Of a stretch of 52,829 bases of DNA, positions 45,034-52,829 are shown one piece after another. The translations under genes were made by a program, and so were the position numbers. The notes below the pieces were generated by a model. It searched no databases and was not told the DNA's origin. It saw only the letters and a list, made by a program, of their open reading frames with translations. Origin of the DNA: Paucimonas sp. (GTDB lineage Bacteria; Pseudomonadota; Gammaproteobacteria; Burkholderiales; Burkholderiaceae_D); the NCBI GenBank assembly GCA_028292545.1, contig JAQGMC010000004.1:1-52829 (forward strand). The letters run 5' to 3'. The stretch's first letter is position 1. Each line of letters opens with the position of its first letter.

Positions 45034-45052
45034 TTTCGGACGACCGTACTAA
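45034..45052 (-). promoter_or_regulatory. Palindromic operator-like site upstream of the acyl-CoA ligase
   Basis: On the minus strand the site reads TTTAGTACGGTCGTCCGAA, with a central ACGGTCGT. It matches the site before the fadB-like gene (35814-35830) at 12 of 17 positions, including TTAG and the ACG..TCGT core. It sits about 70 bp before the ligase start, next to a possible -35 (TTGACG, minus strand). This suggests one fatty-acid-responsive repressor for both units. Confidence 0.5.
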
Positions 45053-45206
45053 AACCGTCAATGACTTTCGGTGCTGCGTCGCACAAGCGGCCGAGGCAGG
45101 CAGATATCGCAGCAAAAGGAAGGAATTTCGGGATGGCTGCCGGGGTCGATCACGCGGCGCAGCATCCGCTGCCGCGGCGCTCATAAGCCGCTGCGCGGAG
45201 CCTGCT

Positions 45207-45431
45207 GGCGCCCCTGGCAGTGGCCGACGCCGGCGGGTGCTTGCCAGCCTTGCGCCGGGCACCACGGGCGTCAGCTTCGATAGGAGGGGTCGGTCGGGTC
45301 GAGCCGGCGCAGCAGGCCGGCGCCCTTGGCAGTGGCCCGACGTCGGCGGGCGCTAGCCTGCCTTGCGCCGGTTACCGCTGGCGTCATTTTCGATACGAAG
45401 GATCGGTCCGGTCGAGCCGGCGCAGCAAGCC
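45207..45431. repeat. Two imperfect tandem repeats of about 112 bp
   Basis: Unit one (45207-45318) and unit two (45319-45431) share long blocks: GGCGCCC-TGGCAGTGGC, CTTGCGCCGG, TTCGATA and GTCGAGCCGGCGCAGCA, with a one-base length difference. Unit two contains the last codons of the class II aldolase gene (45384 onward); unit one is a copy of that 3' end placed downstream, still able to encode a similar tail (LLRRLDPTDPSYRS). The rest of 44965-45383 holds the ligase promoter region and no gene. Confidence 0.78.
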
Positions 45432-46178
45432 CGGCCAAGCCAGGCGGCCGGCGCCGACCGAATTGGTGACTTGCTTGGCTTGCTTGTGCGCGCCATCGAT
45501 GATGGCTTGCGAAATCCGCAGCAGCGGCCCGCCGCCGGATTGGGCCCGCACTTGTATCGTGCAAGCCGCTTCAAACATGTACATCGCCAGGAAGGCGTCG
45601 GCAATCGAGGGACCGGCAGTCAACAGGCCGTGGTTGCGCAACACCAGGTGGTTGGCGCGGCCCATGTCCGCCACCAGGCGCGGCTTTTCATCTTCATTCA
45701 GCGCCACGCCTTCATAGTCATGATAGCCAATGCTAGACAGCACGAATATCGAGTGCTGCGACAGCGGCAGCAAGCCGGCTTCCTGGGCCGACACCGCAAC
45801 CCCGTTCAGGCTGTGGGTGTGCAACACGCATTGCGCATCATGCCGCGCTGAGTGGATGGCGGAATGGATCGTGAAGCCGGCTGGATTCACGGGGAACGGT
45901 GAATCGTCGAGCTTGTTGCCCGCCACATCCACCTTGACCAGCGAGGATGCCGTGATTTCATCGAACATCAGCCCATAGGGATTGATCAGGAACTCGCCGC
46001 TGCTGCCCGGCACGCGCGCACTGATATGGGTGAATACCAGGTCGCTCCAGCCGAATTGCGCGACCAGCCGGTAGCAAGCGGCCAGGTCGACCCGGGTTTG
46101 CCATTCTTCAGGCGACACTTGCGACTGGCGCGACGCGATGGCAAGCGTTTGGGCTGCAAGCGTTTGGGCTGGGTTCAT
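45384..46178 (-). CDS. Class II aldolase/adducin family protein
   Basis: 264 residues from the ATG at 46178; the frame is open for 75 more codons without family sequence. The zinc-site pattern of the family is visible: [25 protein letters not shown] (two His) and [12 protein letters not shown] (third His), with an acidic residue for catalysis near EDEKPRL. Known members are fuculose-phosphate aldolase, ribulose-phosphate epimerase and adducin-like proteins; the substrate is not evident. The N-terminus has a duplicated A-Q-T-L-A from a perfect 15-bp tandem repeat. The C-terminal tail ([14 protein letters not shown]) lies within a 112-bp duplicated DNA segment. The gene stands alone between the ligase and selO. 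Confidence 0.88.
   Translation of the reverse strand: MNPAQTLAAQTLAIASRQSQVSPEEWQTRVDLAACYRLVAQFGWSDLVFTHISARVPGSSGEFLINPYGLMFDEITASSLVKVDVAGNKLDDSPFPVNPAGFTIHSAIHSARHDAQCVLHTHSLNGVAVSAQEAGLLPLSQHSIFVLSSIGYHDYEGVALNEDEKPRLVADMGRANHLVLRNHGLLTAGPSIADAFLAMYMFEAACTIQVRAQSGGGPLLRISQAIIDGAHKQAKQVTNSVGAGRLAWPGLLRRLDRTDPSYRK
46141..46170. repeat. Perfect 15-bp tandem duplication near the aldolase start
   Basis: GCAAGCGTTTGGGCT occurs twice in immediate succession, giving [10 protein letters not shown] in the protein. It keeps the frame and is probably a recent slippage event. Confidence 0.9.
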
Positions 46179-46402
46179 ATGCGGTTGTCTCTTCTCTGTC
46201 AGAATGGAAGGGCCATGCGGCGCTGTGCCGCATCGGCCGGTGCGGACTGTGCCGCTTGATGGCGAGAATAGCATGTGCCTGCCGCGCTTTCGACGCCGGC
46301 TCGCGGCCCGCAACGAGACCAGGTTCGCAGCGCCGCCCTGCACGCAAACAACACGCAGACGACACGCAAACGCCACGCCGCCACGCCCGGCCCCAGCAAC
46401 CA

Positions 46403-47929
46403 ATGCCAGATTTGACGACCATGGAAACAGCCGATCCGTCGGAGCAAGCAGCAGCCGTTTTGGCGGCGCTGCCCATCAGCAATGATTTTTCGGAATTGCC
46501 GCCCGCTTTTTACACGCGCCAACAACCGACGCCCCTGCCCTCCCCTTACCTGGTTGCCACCAGCGCAGGCGCGGCCAAGCTTGTGGGGATTGAGCCGGCG
46601 CACATGGAAAGCCAGGCATTCATCGATGCCTTCACCGGCAACAGCGTGTTGCCCGGATCGGTGCCGCTGGCGGCGGTCTATTCCGGGCACCAGTTTGGCG
46701 TGTGGGCCGGGCAACTTGGCGACGGCCGCGCGATTTTGCTGGGCGAACTGCCGGCGGCGATAGAAGACCCGCCACGCAAGCTGGAATTGCAGTTGAAGGG
46801 TGCCGGCCGCACGCCGTATTCACGTATGGGAGATGGCCGCGCCGTGCTGCGTTCGTCGATACGCGAATTCCTGTGTTCGGAAGCAATGGCTGCGCTTGGC
46901 ATACCCACTACCCGCGCGCTGTGCGTGACCGGTTCGGATGCGCGCGTGATGCGCGAAACACCGGAAACGACGGCCGTGGCCACACGCATGGCGGCGAGTT
47001 TCGTGCGCTTCGGTTCCTTTGAGCATTGGTATTACAACCACCGGCATGAGGAATTGCGCATCCTGGCCGACCACGTGATCGACCGCTGTTATCCGGCTTT
47101 GCGCAACGAGCCACGTCCCTACCAGGCACTGCTGGCTGAAGTGACGCGTCGTACCGCAAGGCTGATCGCGCAATGGCAGGCGGTCGGCTTCATGCATGGC
47201 GTGATGAACACGGACAATATGTCGGTACTGGGCATTACGCTCGACTATGGCCCCTTCGGCTTCATGGAAGCTTTCGACGCCGGCCATATCTGCAACCATA
47301 CCGACAGCCAGGGCCGCTACGCCTATCACCAGCAGCCGCAAGTGGGCTTGTGGAATTGCCATGCGCTGGGCCAGGCGATGTTGCCACTGGTGGGTGAAGT
47401 TGACGACGTACACGAGGCGCTGGCCGCCTACAAGCCTGCCTATACCGAGACCCTGGACCGGTTGCTGCACCAGAAGCTGGGCCTGGAAAGCGTGGAGGAA
47501 AACGACAGCAAGCTGTTCGATGCCTTGTTCGCGATCCTGCAATCCAGCCATGTCGACTTCACCCGGTTCTTCCGGCAACTCGGCGACCTGGCGCTGGACG
47601 ATCCGCAATCCGACCAAGCCCTGCGCGACCTCTTCATCGACCGCGCCGCCTTCGACGGCTGGGCGCTACAATACCGCTCGCGGCTGCGCCTGGAAAACAG
47701 TATCGATGCAGCGCGGTGCGAACGCATGAACCGGGTCAATCCCAAATATGTGTTGCGCAACTACCTGGCGCAGCAAGCCATCGACCTGGCGCAAAAGAAG
47801 GATTTTTCCGGCATTGCGCGCTTGTTGGCCGTGCTGGAGCATCCGTATGATGAACAACCCGGCAATGAGCACTATGCCGACCTGCCGCCTGACTGGGCGG
47901 CGCATCTTGAAGTAAGCTGCTCGTCCTGA
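46403..47929 (+). CDS. selO: SelO/YdiU family protein adenylyltransferase
   Basis: 508 residues from the ATG at 46403 (another at 46421; neither has a good ribosome site). A pseudokinase-fold enzyme that transfers AMP to Ser, Thr or Tyr of target proteins, linked to oxidative stress. Family blocks: [40 protein letters not shown] (nucleotide-binding Lys), [20 protein letters not shown] (metal-binding Asn and Asp) and the C-terminal LEVSCSS, where the Cys replaces the selenocysteine of eukaryotic SelO. Full length, no disruption. It is followed 77 bp later by msrB, another redox-stress gene, on the same strand. Confidence 0.93.
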   Translation: MPDLTTMETADPSEQAAAVLAALPISNDFSELPPAFYTRQQPTPLPSPYLVATSAGAAKLVGIEPAHMESQAFIDAFTGNSVLPGSVPLAAVYSGHQFGVWAGQLGDGRAILLGELPAAIEDPPRKLELQLKGAGRTPYSRMGDGRAVLRSSIREFLCSEAMAALGIPTTRALCVTGSDARVMRETPETTAVATRMAASFVRFGSFEHWYYNHRHEELRILADHVIDRCYPALRNEPRPYQALLAEVTRRTARLIAQWQAVGFMHGVMNTDNMSVLGITLDYGPFGFMEAFDAGHICNHTDSQGRYAYHQQPQVGLWNCHALGQAMLPLVGEVDDVHEALAAYKPAYTETLDRLLHQKLGLESVEENDSKLFDALFAILQSSHVDFTRFFRQLGDLALDDPQSDQALRDLFIDRAAFDGWALQYRSRLRLENSIDAARCERMNRVNPKYVLRNYLAQQAIDLAQKKDFSGIARLLAVLEHPYDEQPGNEHYADLPPDWAAHLEVSCSS

Positions 47930-48006
47930 AACGGCCGCCGGCATCACCGCGGCACGATCGCACGACACCTGCACCTGACACCCGACACCGTGGATTTCCC
48001 GACATC

Positions 48007-48399
48007 ATGGAAAAAGTGAAAAAGACTGAAGCGCAATGGCGCGCCGAGCTGGACCCGATGGAATTCGAAGTCACGCGCCACGCCGCCACTGAACGCGCCT
48101 TCACCGGCCGCTTTTGGGATCACCACGAACACGGCATCTACACTTGCGTTTGCTGCAATACGCCACTGTTTGAATCGGACGCGAAATTCGATTCCGGCTG
48201 CGGCTGGCCCAGTTATTTCCGTGCGCTCAATCCAGAAAACGTGCGCGAAGTGACCGACCGCAGCCACGGCATGATCCGCACGGAAGTCATCTGCAATGTT
48301 TGCGACGCCCACCTCGGCCACGTGTTTCCAGACGGGCCGCCGCCGACCGGGCTGCGTTATTGCATCAACTCGGCTTCGCTGCGTTTCGACCCTATTTGA
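48007..48399 (+). CDS. msrB: Peptide-methionine (R)-S-oxide reductase
   Basis: 130 residues, complete. It reduces methionine-R-sulfoxide in proteins. Both zinc CxxC pairs are present (CVCC in [12 protein letters not shown] and CNVC in [14 protein letters not shown]), as are the catalytic Cys in [10 protein letters not shown] and the substrate-binding block [10 protein letters not shown] cytoplasmic enzyme recycled by thioredoxin. It lies between selO and yciB with short gaps on the same strand, so the genes may be one transcription unit. Confidence 0.96.
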   Translation: MEKVKKTEAQWRAELDPMEFEVTRHAATERAFTGRFWDHHEHGIYTCVCCNTPLFESDAKFDSGCGWPSYFRALNPENVREVTDRSHGMIRTEVICNVCDAHLGHVFPDGPPPTGLRYCINSASLRFDPI

Positions 48400-48444
48400 T
48401 TTCGCCCCTGATTTCATCCTCCTTCAACCCAACCTGAAACCCGC

Positions 48445-49065
48445 ATGAAATTCCTGTTCGACCTGTTGCCGGTGATTCTTTTCTTCGGCATGTTCAAGTG
48501 GGGCGAAAGCCATCCCGAAGCCGCGCATGGCCTGGCCAGCCAATACCTGTCCGGCCTGGTGTCGGGCGGCAGCGTGACGCTGGCGCAAGCGCCGATCCTG
48601 CTCGCGACCTCGGTCGCGATCCTGGCCACGCTGTTCCAGATTACCGTGCAACTGATGCGCGGCCGGAAAGTGGATGGCATGCTGTGGATGTCGCTTGCCA
48701 TCATCACCGTATTCGGCGGCGCCACCATCTGGTTCAACAATGAAACCTTCATCAAGTGGAAGCCCACCGTGCTGTACTGGTGCTTTGCGACTGCCCTGCT
48801 GGTGGCGCGCTATGCGATGCAGCGCAACCTCATGCGCAGCATGATGGGCAAGCAGCTGAGCCTGCCCGACCCGGTATGGGACAAGCTCAATAGCGCCTGG
48901 ACCTTGTTCTTCGTTTTCATGGGCATCGTCAACCTGTTCGTTGCCTATAATTTCAGCACGGCGGCCTGGGTGAATTTCAAGCTGTTCGGCTTCATGGGCA
49001 TGATGCTCGCGTTCATCCTGTTGCAAAGCGTGGCCCTTTCCAAATACATGAAGGACCCGGGATGA
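48445..49065 (+). CDS. yciB: Inner membrane-spanning protein YciB (septation protein A)
   Basis: 206 residues with five to six hydrophobic segments; the N-terminus [18 protein letters not shown] and the block [19 protein letters not shown] are hallmarks of the YciB/IspZ family. Known role: membrane protein linked to cell-envelope synthesis and septation. The stop overlaps the bolA start by four bases (ATGA), and the parvulin gene follows; this yciB-bolA-PPIase order is conserved in betaproteobacteria. Confidence 0.95.
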   Translation: MKFLFDLLPVILFFGMFKWGESHPEAAHGLASQYLSGLVSGGSVTLAQAPILLATSVAILATLFQITVQLMRGRKVDGMLWMSLAIITVFGGATIWFNNETFIKWKPTVLYWCFATALLVARYAMQRNLMRSMMGKQLSLPDPVWDKLNSAWTLFFVFMGIVNLFVAYNFSTAAWVNFKLFGFMGMMLAFILLQSVALSKYMKDPG

Positions 49066-49346
49066 GCGACCGCATCACACGCATTCGCGCCTTGCTGCAC
49101 CAAGGCTTGTCGCCCCTGTCCTGCGAAGTGGAGGATGAGTCGGCGTTGCATGCCGGCCATGCCGGCGCCGCTGGCGGCGCCGGTCACTACCGGGTGCGCA
49201 TCGTCGCCAGCGCCTTTGCCGGCCGCAGCCGGCTGGCGCGTCATCGCCTGGTGTATGATTGCCTCCACGATTTGATGCAGGCAGAGATACACGCACTTGC
49301 CATCGTCGCGCTCGATCCGTCAGAAGCAACAGGCGGCGCGAGCTGA
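49062..49346 (+). CDS. BolA family protein
   Basis: 94 residues, slightly long for a BolA-like protein because of an Ala/Gly/His-rich insert in the loop (about 30-40, [15 protein letters not shown]). The conserved core is [20 protein letters not shown] followed by [13 protein letters not shown] with the invariant His residues. Known: BolA proteins bind monothiol glutaredoxins and iron-sulfur clusters or act as transcription regulators. The start codon overlaps the yciB stop, so the two are translationally coupled. Confidence 0.92.
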   Translation: MSDRITRIRALLHQGLSPLSCEVEDESALHAGHAGAAGGAGHYRVRIVASAFAGRSRLARHRLVYDCLHDLMQAEIHALAIVALDPSEATGGAS

Positions 49347-49409
49347 AAGCACGACGCCGGCTGCCGGCCACTTTTTCAAGCTCCCCTTCAATTTCCCGAT
49401 AGGAACAAC

Positions 49410-50186
49410 ATGATGTTAAAACCCGCTCGCCTGCTGGTCTTGCTGCTTGCCAGCATCGCCCTGCCCGTCTTTGCCCAAAACGTCGCCGTCGTCAACGGCA
49501 AGCCCGTTCCCAGCTCGCGCGTGGACGCCATGGTGAAGCAGATGGCAAGCCAGGGCCAGCAAGACACGCCGCAGTTGCGGGCGATGATCAAGGAAGAATT
49601 GGTCAACCGCGAAGTCTTGATGCAGGAAGCGGACAAGCAAGGCCTGTCGACTTCGCCCGAAGTGCGCAACCAGATCGACATGGCGCGCCAGTCGATCGTG
49701 ATCCGTGCGCTGGTTTCGGATTACGTGAAGAAGAACCCGGTCAAGGATGCCGACATCAAGGCGGAATACGACAAGTTCAAATCCCAGGCCGGCGACAAGG
49801 AATATCACGCACGCCACATCCTGGTCGAGAAAGAAGATGAAGCCAAGGCCATCATCACCAAGCTAAAGGGCGGCGCCAAATTCGAAGAGCTGGCCAAGCA
49901 ATCCAAGGATCCCGGTTCGGCCACCAATGGCGGTGACCTCGACTGGGCCTCACCTTCCTCCTTCGTGAAGCCTTTCTCGGACGCGATGATCGCGCTGCAA
50001 AAAGGCCAGGTCACCGAAACCCCGGTCAAGACCCAGTTCGGTTTCCATGTGATCAAGCTGGAAGATGTGCGCGCAGCAAAAGTGCCGACGCTGGAAGAAG
50101 TCAAGCCGCAGATCGCCGAGCAATTGCAACAGCAAAAACTGCAGGCTTACCAGATGGAATTGAAAAAGAAAGCCAAGATCCAGTAA
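49410..50186 (+). CDS. Periplasmic parvulin-type peptidyl-prolyl isomerase
   Basis: 258 residues with a Sec signal peptide (RLLVLLLASIALPVFAQ, cleavage after Ala about 22). An N-terminal SurA-like chaperone helix region (VVNGKPVPSSRVDAMVKQMA) precedes the parvulin domain (about 130-225): YHARHILVEKEDEAKAII, KDPGSATNGGDLDWASP and TQFGFHVIKLEDVR, with the catalytic His residues in place. It catalyses cis-trans isomerisation of prolyl bonds in exported proteins. It follows bolA by 63 bp, completing the conserved cluster. Confidence 0.94.
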   Translation: MMLKPARLLVLLLASIALPVFAQNVAVVNGKPVPSSRVDAMVKQMASQGQQDTPQLRAMIKEELVNREVLMQEADKQGLSTSPEVRNQIDMARQSIVIRALVSDYVKKNPVKDADIKAEYDKFKSQAGDKEYHARHILVEKEDEAKAIITKLKGGAKFEELAKQSKDPGSATNGGDLDWASPSSFVKPFSDAMIALQKGQVTETPVKTQFGFHVIKLEDVRAAKVPTLEEVKPQIAEQLQQQKLQAYQMELKKKAKIQ

Positions 50187-50227
50187 GCCCCGCCGCCCGG
50201 GGTAAGCCTGGCGTTCGCAGTAAATGC

Positions 50228-50281
50228 AAGGCCGGCCCTGCCGTGCTCCCGCGTTCGGGAGGCGGCGGGCGCCGGCCTTTC
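50228..50281 (+). terminator. Composite hairpin after the parvulin gene, probable terminator
   Basis: Outer arms AAGGCCGGC (50228-50236) and GCCGGCCTT (50271-50279) enclose a second hairpin CTCCC/GGGAG. The stem is followed by only three T, then CTC. Position 40 bp after the parvulin stop fits a transcription terminator or a processed 3' structure. Confidence 0.55.
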
Positions 50282-50298
50282 TCAACATCTGGAAACCT

Positions 50299-51141
50299 AT
50301 GATTAACCTGGTTGTCCGTCAGTTGTTGATCGACCTGGCCGCGCCGCCCGCACGCCACTGGTGCGGCAACGATGCCTTTCGTACGGCCTTGTTCAACGCG
50401 CTTTCCATGAGCTTCCCGGTGGGCGAACAGTTTTTTATCGACGCCGCCAAGAATGCGCTGCGGCTGACGCCCGGCGAACAACGTGCGCGCTGGGAAGAAG
50501 AAGTGCGCGGCTTTGTTGGCCAGGAAGCGACCCATCGGCGCATTCATGCACTGTTCAACGACCACCTGGAACGCCAGGGCTTGGTCAACGCCTGGGCGCA
50601 GCGTGCGGAAAAGCGCGTGCCCCTGGTAGCCAGCCTGGACCCGCGGCATGGCCTGGCCATCACCGCCGCCACAGAACACTTCACAGCCATTCTTGCCGAT
50701 TACCTGCTGGGCAATGAAGACTTGCTCGACGGCGCCGAACCGCGCCTGAAAACCATGTGGCTATGGCATAGCGCCGAGGAATCGGAACACCGCTGCACGG
50801 CATTCGACTTGTATCACGCGGTTGGCGGCGATTACCGGCGGCGACGGCTATGGTTCTGGCGCGTCACATGGATGTTTTGCTTCGACCTGGTGCACCAGAC
50901 GCTCAGCAACCTGGCGCACGACGGGCAGTTATGGCGGCTTTCCACCTGGCGCAGCGCAGCAAGCTTCTTGCTGGGCCGGCGCGGTTTGCTGCGCCTGACG
51001 CTGCGGCCCTGGTCGCGTTACCTGCGGCGCGATTTCCATCCCGGGCAGCAGGACGACCAATTGTCGCGACAGTGGCTGGCCCGCCATGCGGACCAATTTC
51101 GTATTGTGGGCGCCGCGCGCGAACCGGCATGCACACCGTAA
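50299..51141 (+). CDS. Predicted metal-dependent hydrolase (PF10118 family)
   Basis: 280 residues from the ATG at 50299, with GGAAA six bases upstream. A helical, ferritin-like pattern of metal ligands is visible: FPVGEQFFIDA, GQEATHRRIH, TEHFTAILAD and WHSAEESEHR, which together give the Glu/His set of the family annotated as predicted metal-dependent hydrolases. The C-terminal half has a hydrophobic stretch (FWRVTWMFCFDLVHQTL) suggesting membrane contact. The substrate is not known. The next gene starts within its last codons (13-bp overlap). Confidence 0.82.
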   Translation: MINLVVRQLLIDLAAPPARHWCGNDAFRTALFNALSMSFPVGEQFFIDAAKNALRLTPGEQRARWEEEVRGFVGQEATHRRIHALFNDHLERQGLVNAWAQRAEKRVPLVASLDPRHGLAITAATEHFTAILADYLLGNEDLLDGAEPRLKTMWLWHSAEESEHRCTAFDLYHAVGGDYRRRRLWFWRVTWMFCFDLVHQTLSNLAHDGQLWRLSTWRSAASFLLGRRGLLRLTLRPWSRYLRRDFHPGQQDDQLSRQWLARHADQFRIVGAAREPACTP

Positions 51142-51962
51142 ACCTGCCTGGCGGAGAAGCCCTGCCCCGGCTCGGCCTGGGCACCTGGGGTTTGGGTGAA
51201 AAGCCGGCCGAGGGCAGTGCTGAAATAGATTCCGTGCGCGCCGGGCTCGACCTGGGCGTGCGCTTGCTCGATACGGCGGAAATGTATGGCGATGGCGGCG
51301 CGGAAGAAGTCGTTGGCGCAGCCATCGCAGGCCGGCGCGAGCAGGTTTTCCTGGTCAGCAAGGTCTTGCCATCCAACGCTTCAAAGGCTGGCACGCTGAA
51401 GGCTTGCGAACGCAGCCTGCAACGCATGAGGACCGACCGCATTGACCTCTACCTGCTGCACTGGCGTTCCAGTGTCCCGCTGCAGGAAACCCTGGCTGCC
51501 TTCGACGCACTGCTCAAGCAAGGAAAAATCCGCTACTGGGGCGTCAGCAATTTCGACATGCAGGACATGGATGAATTGCTGGCTTGCCCGGGCGGCGCAA
51601 ACGTCGCCACCAACCAGGTGTTGTACAACCTGACGCGGCGCGGCATTGAATTCGACCTGCTGCCACGCTGTACGGCCTTGGGATTGCCGGTCATGGCGTA
51701 TTCGCCGATCGAGCAGGGCCGGCTGCTGCGTCATCCGGTCCTGACCAGGATCGCCCATCGCCGCGGGGCGACCGCAGCGCAAGTGGCCCTGGCCTGGGTG
51801 CTGCGCCAGCCGGGCACGATTGCAATTCCCAAGTCTGCCTCGATCGTGCATTTGCACGAAAACCTGCAGGCCGGGAAGCTGGTGCTTGATCCGGCCGACC
51901 TGGCCGAACTGGACCAGGCTTTCCCGCCGCCGACCGGGCCGCAAGCGCTGGAAATGATCTAG
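51129..51962 (+). CDS. Aldo/keto reductase
   Basis: 277 residues from the ATG at 51129, overlapping the end of the preceding gene by 13 bases. NADPH-dependent carbonyl reductase of the TIM-barrel family. The catalytic tetrad is complete: Asp and Tyr in RLLDTAEMYGDG, Lys in FLVSKVLPS, and His in DLYLLHWRSS. Cofactor motifs GVSNFDMQDM and AIPKSASIVHLHENL are present. The form is the YeaE/YdhF-like prokaryotic class; the substrate is unknown. Transcription ends at the bidirectional terminator at 51999. Confidence 0.94.
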   Translation: MHTVNLPGGEALPRLGLGTWGLGEKPAEGSAEIDSVRAGLDLGVRLLDTAEMYGDGGAEEVVGAAIAGRREQVFLVSKVLPSNASKAGTLKACERSLQRMRTDRIDLYLLHWRSSVPLQETLAAFDALLKQGKIRYWGVSNFDMQDMDELLACPGGANVATNQVLYNLTRRGIEFDLLPRCTALGLPVMAYSPIEQGRLLRHPVLTRIAHRRGATAAQVALAWVLRQPGTIAIPKSASIVHLHENLQAGKLVLDPADLAELDQAFPPPTGPQALEMI

Positions 51963-51998
51963 GCGTGATGGTCCACCCCGGCGCAAGAATGAAAAAAA

Positions 51999-52027
51999 GG
52001 GCTGGTCCATCGGACTAGCCCTTTTTT
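51999..52027. terminator. Bidirectional rho-independent terminator
   Basis: A hairpin with arms GGGCT-G-GTCC and GGAC-T-AGCCC is flanked by a run of seven A on the left and six T on the right, so it can stop transcription from the aldo/keto reductase gene on the plus strand and from the convergent gene ending at 52104 on the minus strand. Confidence 0.88.
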
Positions 52028-52103
52028 ATTGCACGCTTTTTTATTGCACTTTTTTTTCATTACACCTTGCCGGCCACAGGCTACCCGGCTTGGCCAGTGG
52101 CGC

Positions 52104-52829
52104 TTACCTTGGCGCAAGCCGTTGCGGCACCAGGCGCCGGGTTTCGGGATCCATCACCACCCAGGCCGGCAATTGCGGCACCTGTGCCATTGCGTAGGAC
52201 GCTTCGCTGCTGGCGCTGTCGCTGCCGGCCCTACGCATGATGGAGCGCAGGTCGAGCGTATCGTCCATGGCGTCAGACAATGTTTGCGCACCCTGGGTCG
52301 AGACAACCAGTACATCGCCTTGCGGCGCCTGCCGCGATTCAGCTTGCAGCGCAAGCGTCGTCGTGGAATCGTTCACCACGCGTTGCACGCCGCTGGCGGC
52401 AACGATGATCACTTCATCGGCCTGGGGTGTTGGCATGCTGGCGGCTGGCTCACCATCGCTCTCCACGCCAGTGACAGGCAGCGTCGGGAAATCGGCCACG
52501 GCGCTGGCGCCCTGTGCCTGGCCGTCCTGCACGTTGACGATGGACTTGAACGCCGCGGGCGCGGCTTCCACATGCAAGGCTGGTGCGAGCGGCATGATTT
52601 GCTCGGTCAGCAAGGGAATGGATTCCGCATCCCAGGGCGCGGTCGGCGCAAGGCTGCTAGCCGCTGCAGCCTTGCTGGCTTGGCTTGCGACCACCGCCAT
52701 GGGCGAAGGCAGGCTGGCGGCCGGGCTCGCCTGCGTGCTCGCAAGCTTGCTGGCCGGGCTGCTGGCAGAACGGGAAGCAAGGCCAGCCATGCCCAGCGGC
52801 ACCGACTGCGCTACCGGGCCGTCGGCCGC
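52104..52829 (-). CDS. 3' part of an Ala/Ser-rich protein of unknown function (runs off the window)
   Basis: The minus-strand frame is open to the window edge, giving at least 242 residues; the true start lies outside. The visible part begins with an Ala/Ser/Pro-rich stretch (LASRSASSPASKLASTQASP) and then holds a small number of ordered blocks (ADEVIIVAASGVQRVVNDST, GDVLVVSTQGAQTL, DLRSIMRRAGSD). No signal peptide, transmembrane segment or known domain is recognised. The low-complexity composition recalls the N-terminal regions of the two unknown repeat proteins at 27.9 and 35.9 kb, but no sequence match is evident. Confidence 0.6.
   Translation of the reverse strand, partial: AADGPVAQSVPLGMAGLASRSASSPASKLASTQASPAASLPSPMAVVASQASKAAAASSLAPTAPWDAESIPLLTEQIMPLAPALHVEAAPAAFKSIVNVQDGQAQGASAVADFPTLPVTGVESDGEPAASMPTPQADEVIIVAASGVQRVVNDSTTTLALQAESRQAPQGDVLVVSTQGAQTLSDAMDDTLDLRSIMRRAGSDSASSEASYAMAQVPQLPAWVVMDPETRRLVPQRLAPR

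Overview
The backbone reads as a GC-rich betaproteobacterial chromosome, most likely Burkholderiales/Oxalobacteraceae (Massilia-like). The family-level evidence is the YciB-BolA-parvulin cluster, the poly-HAMP hybrid kinase with a CheR-like partner, the PrkA-YeaH-SpoVR operon and the LivKHMGF layout. The assignment is inference from gene content and composition; no rRNA or tRNA gene is present in the window.

Bases 1 to about 9802 are foreign: lower GC, insertion-sequence scars (IS3 tail, an intact IS6-family element, two decayed IS5-family fragments), a membrane-anchored HEPN-like gene, an HD-domain phosphohydrolase gene, and a tightly coupled minus-strand operon of two tyrosine recombinases plus a small accessory protein. 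That operon matches the Gamma-Mobile-Trio (GmtY, GmtZ, GmtX). Its right edge at 9802/9803 cuts a chromosomal HD-phosphohydrolase gene after codon 49, and the element carries its own complete, divergent member of the same family.

From 9803 on the chromosome holds glpD and a GST; a minus-strand signalling operon (REC-GGDEF-EAL protein, poly-HAMP/GAF hybrid histidine kinase split by one in-frame TAA, CheR-like protein, strong terminator); a type II NADH dehydrogenase; the prkA-yeaH-spoVR stress operon; and a lipoprotein-type phospholipase D/cardiolipin synthase.

From 27.4 to 38 kb housekeeping genes (serA, ferredoxin-NADP reductase, a fadB/fadJ-type beta-oxidation gene) alternate with unrecognised genes: two large proteins that look like members of one repeat family, a decayed third member, and a kinase-fold-like protein with a basic, low-complexity N-terminus. 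These are candidate secreted effectors, but that is inference.

From 38 to 45 kb lies a Liv-type ABC transporter operon led by an acyl-CoA ligase. A palindromic site upstream of the ligase resembles one upstream of the fadB-like gene, suggesting a shared fatty-acid regulator. The right end has a class II aldolase gene (with a duplicated 3' end), selO, msrB, yciB, bolA, a parvulin, a predicted metal-dependent hydrolase, an aldo/keto reductase, and the 3' part of an Ala/Ser-rich gene running off the edge.
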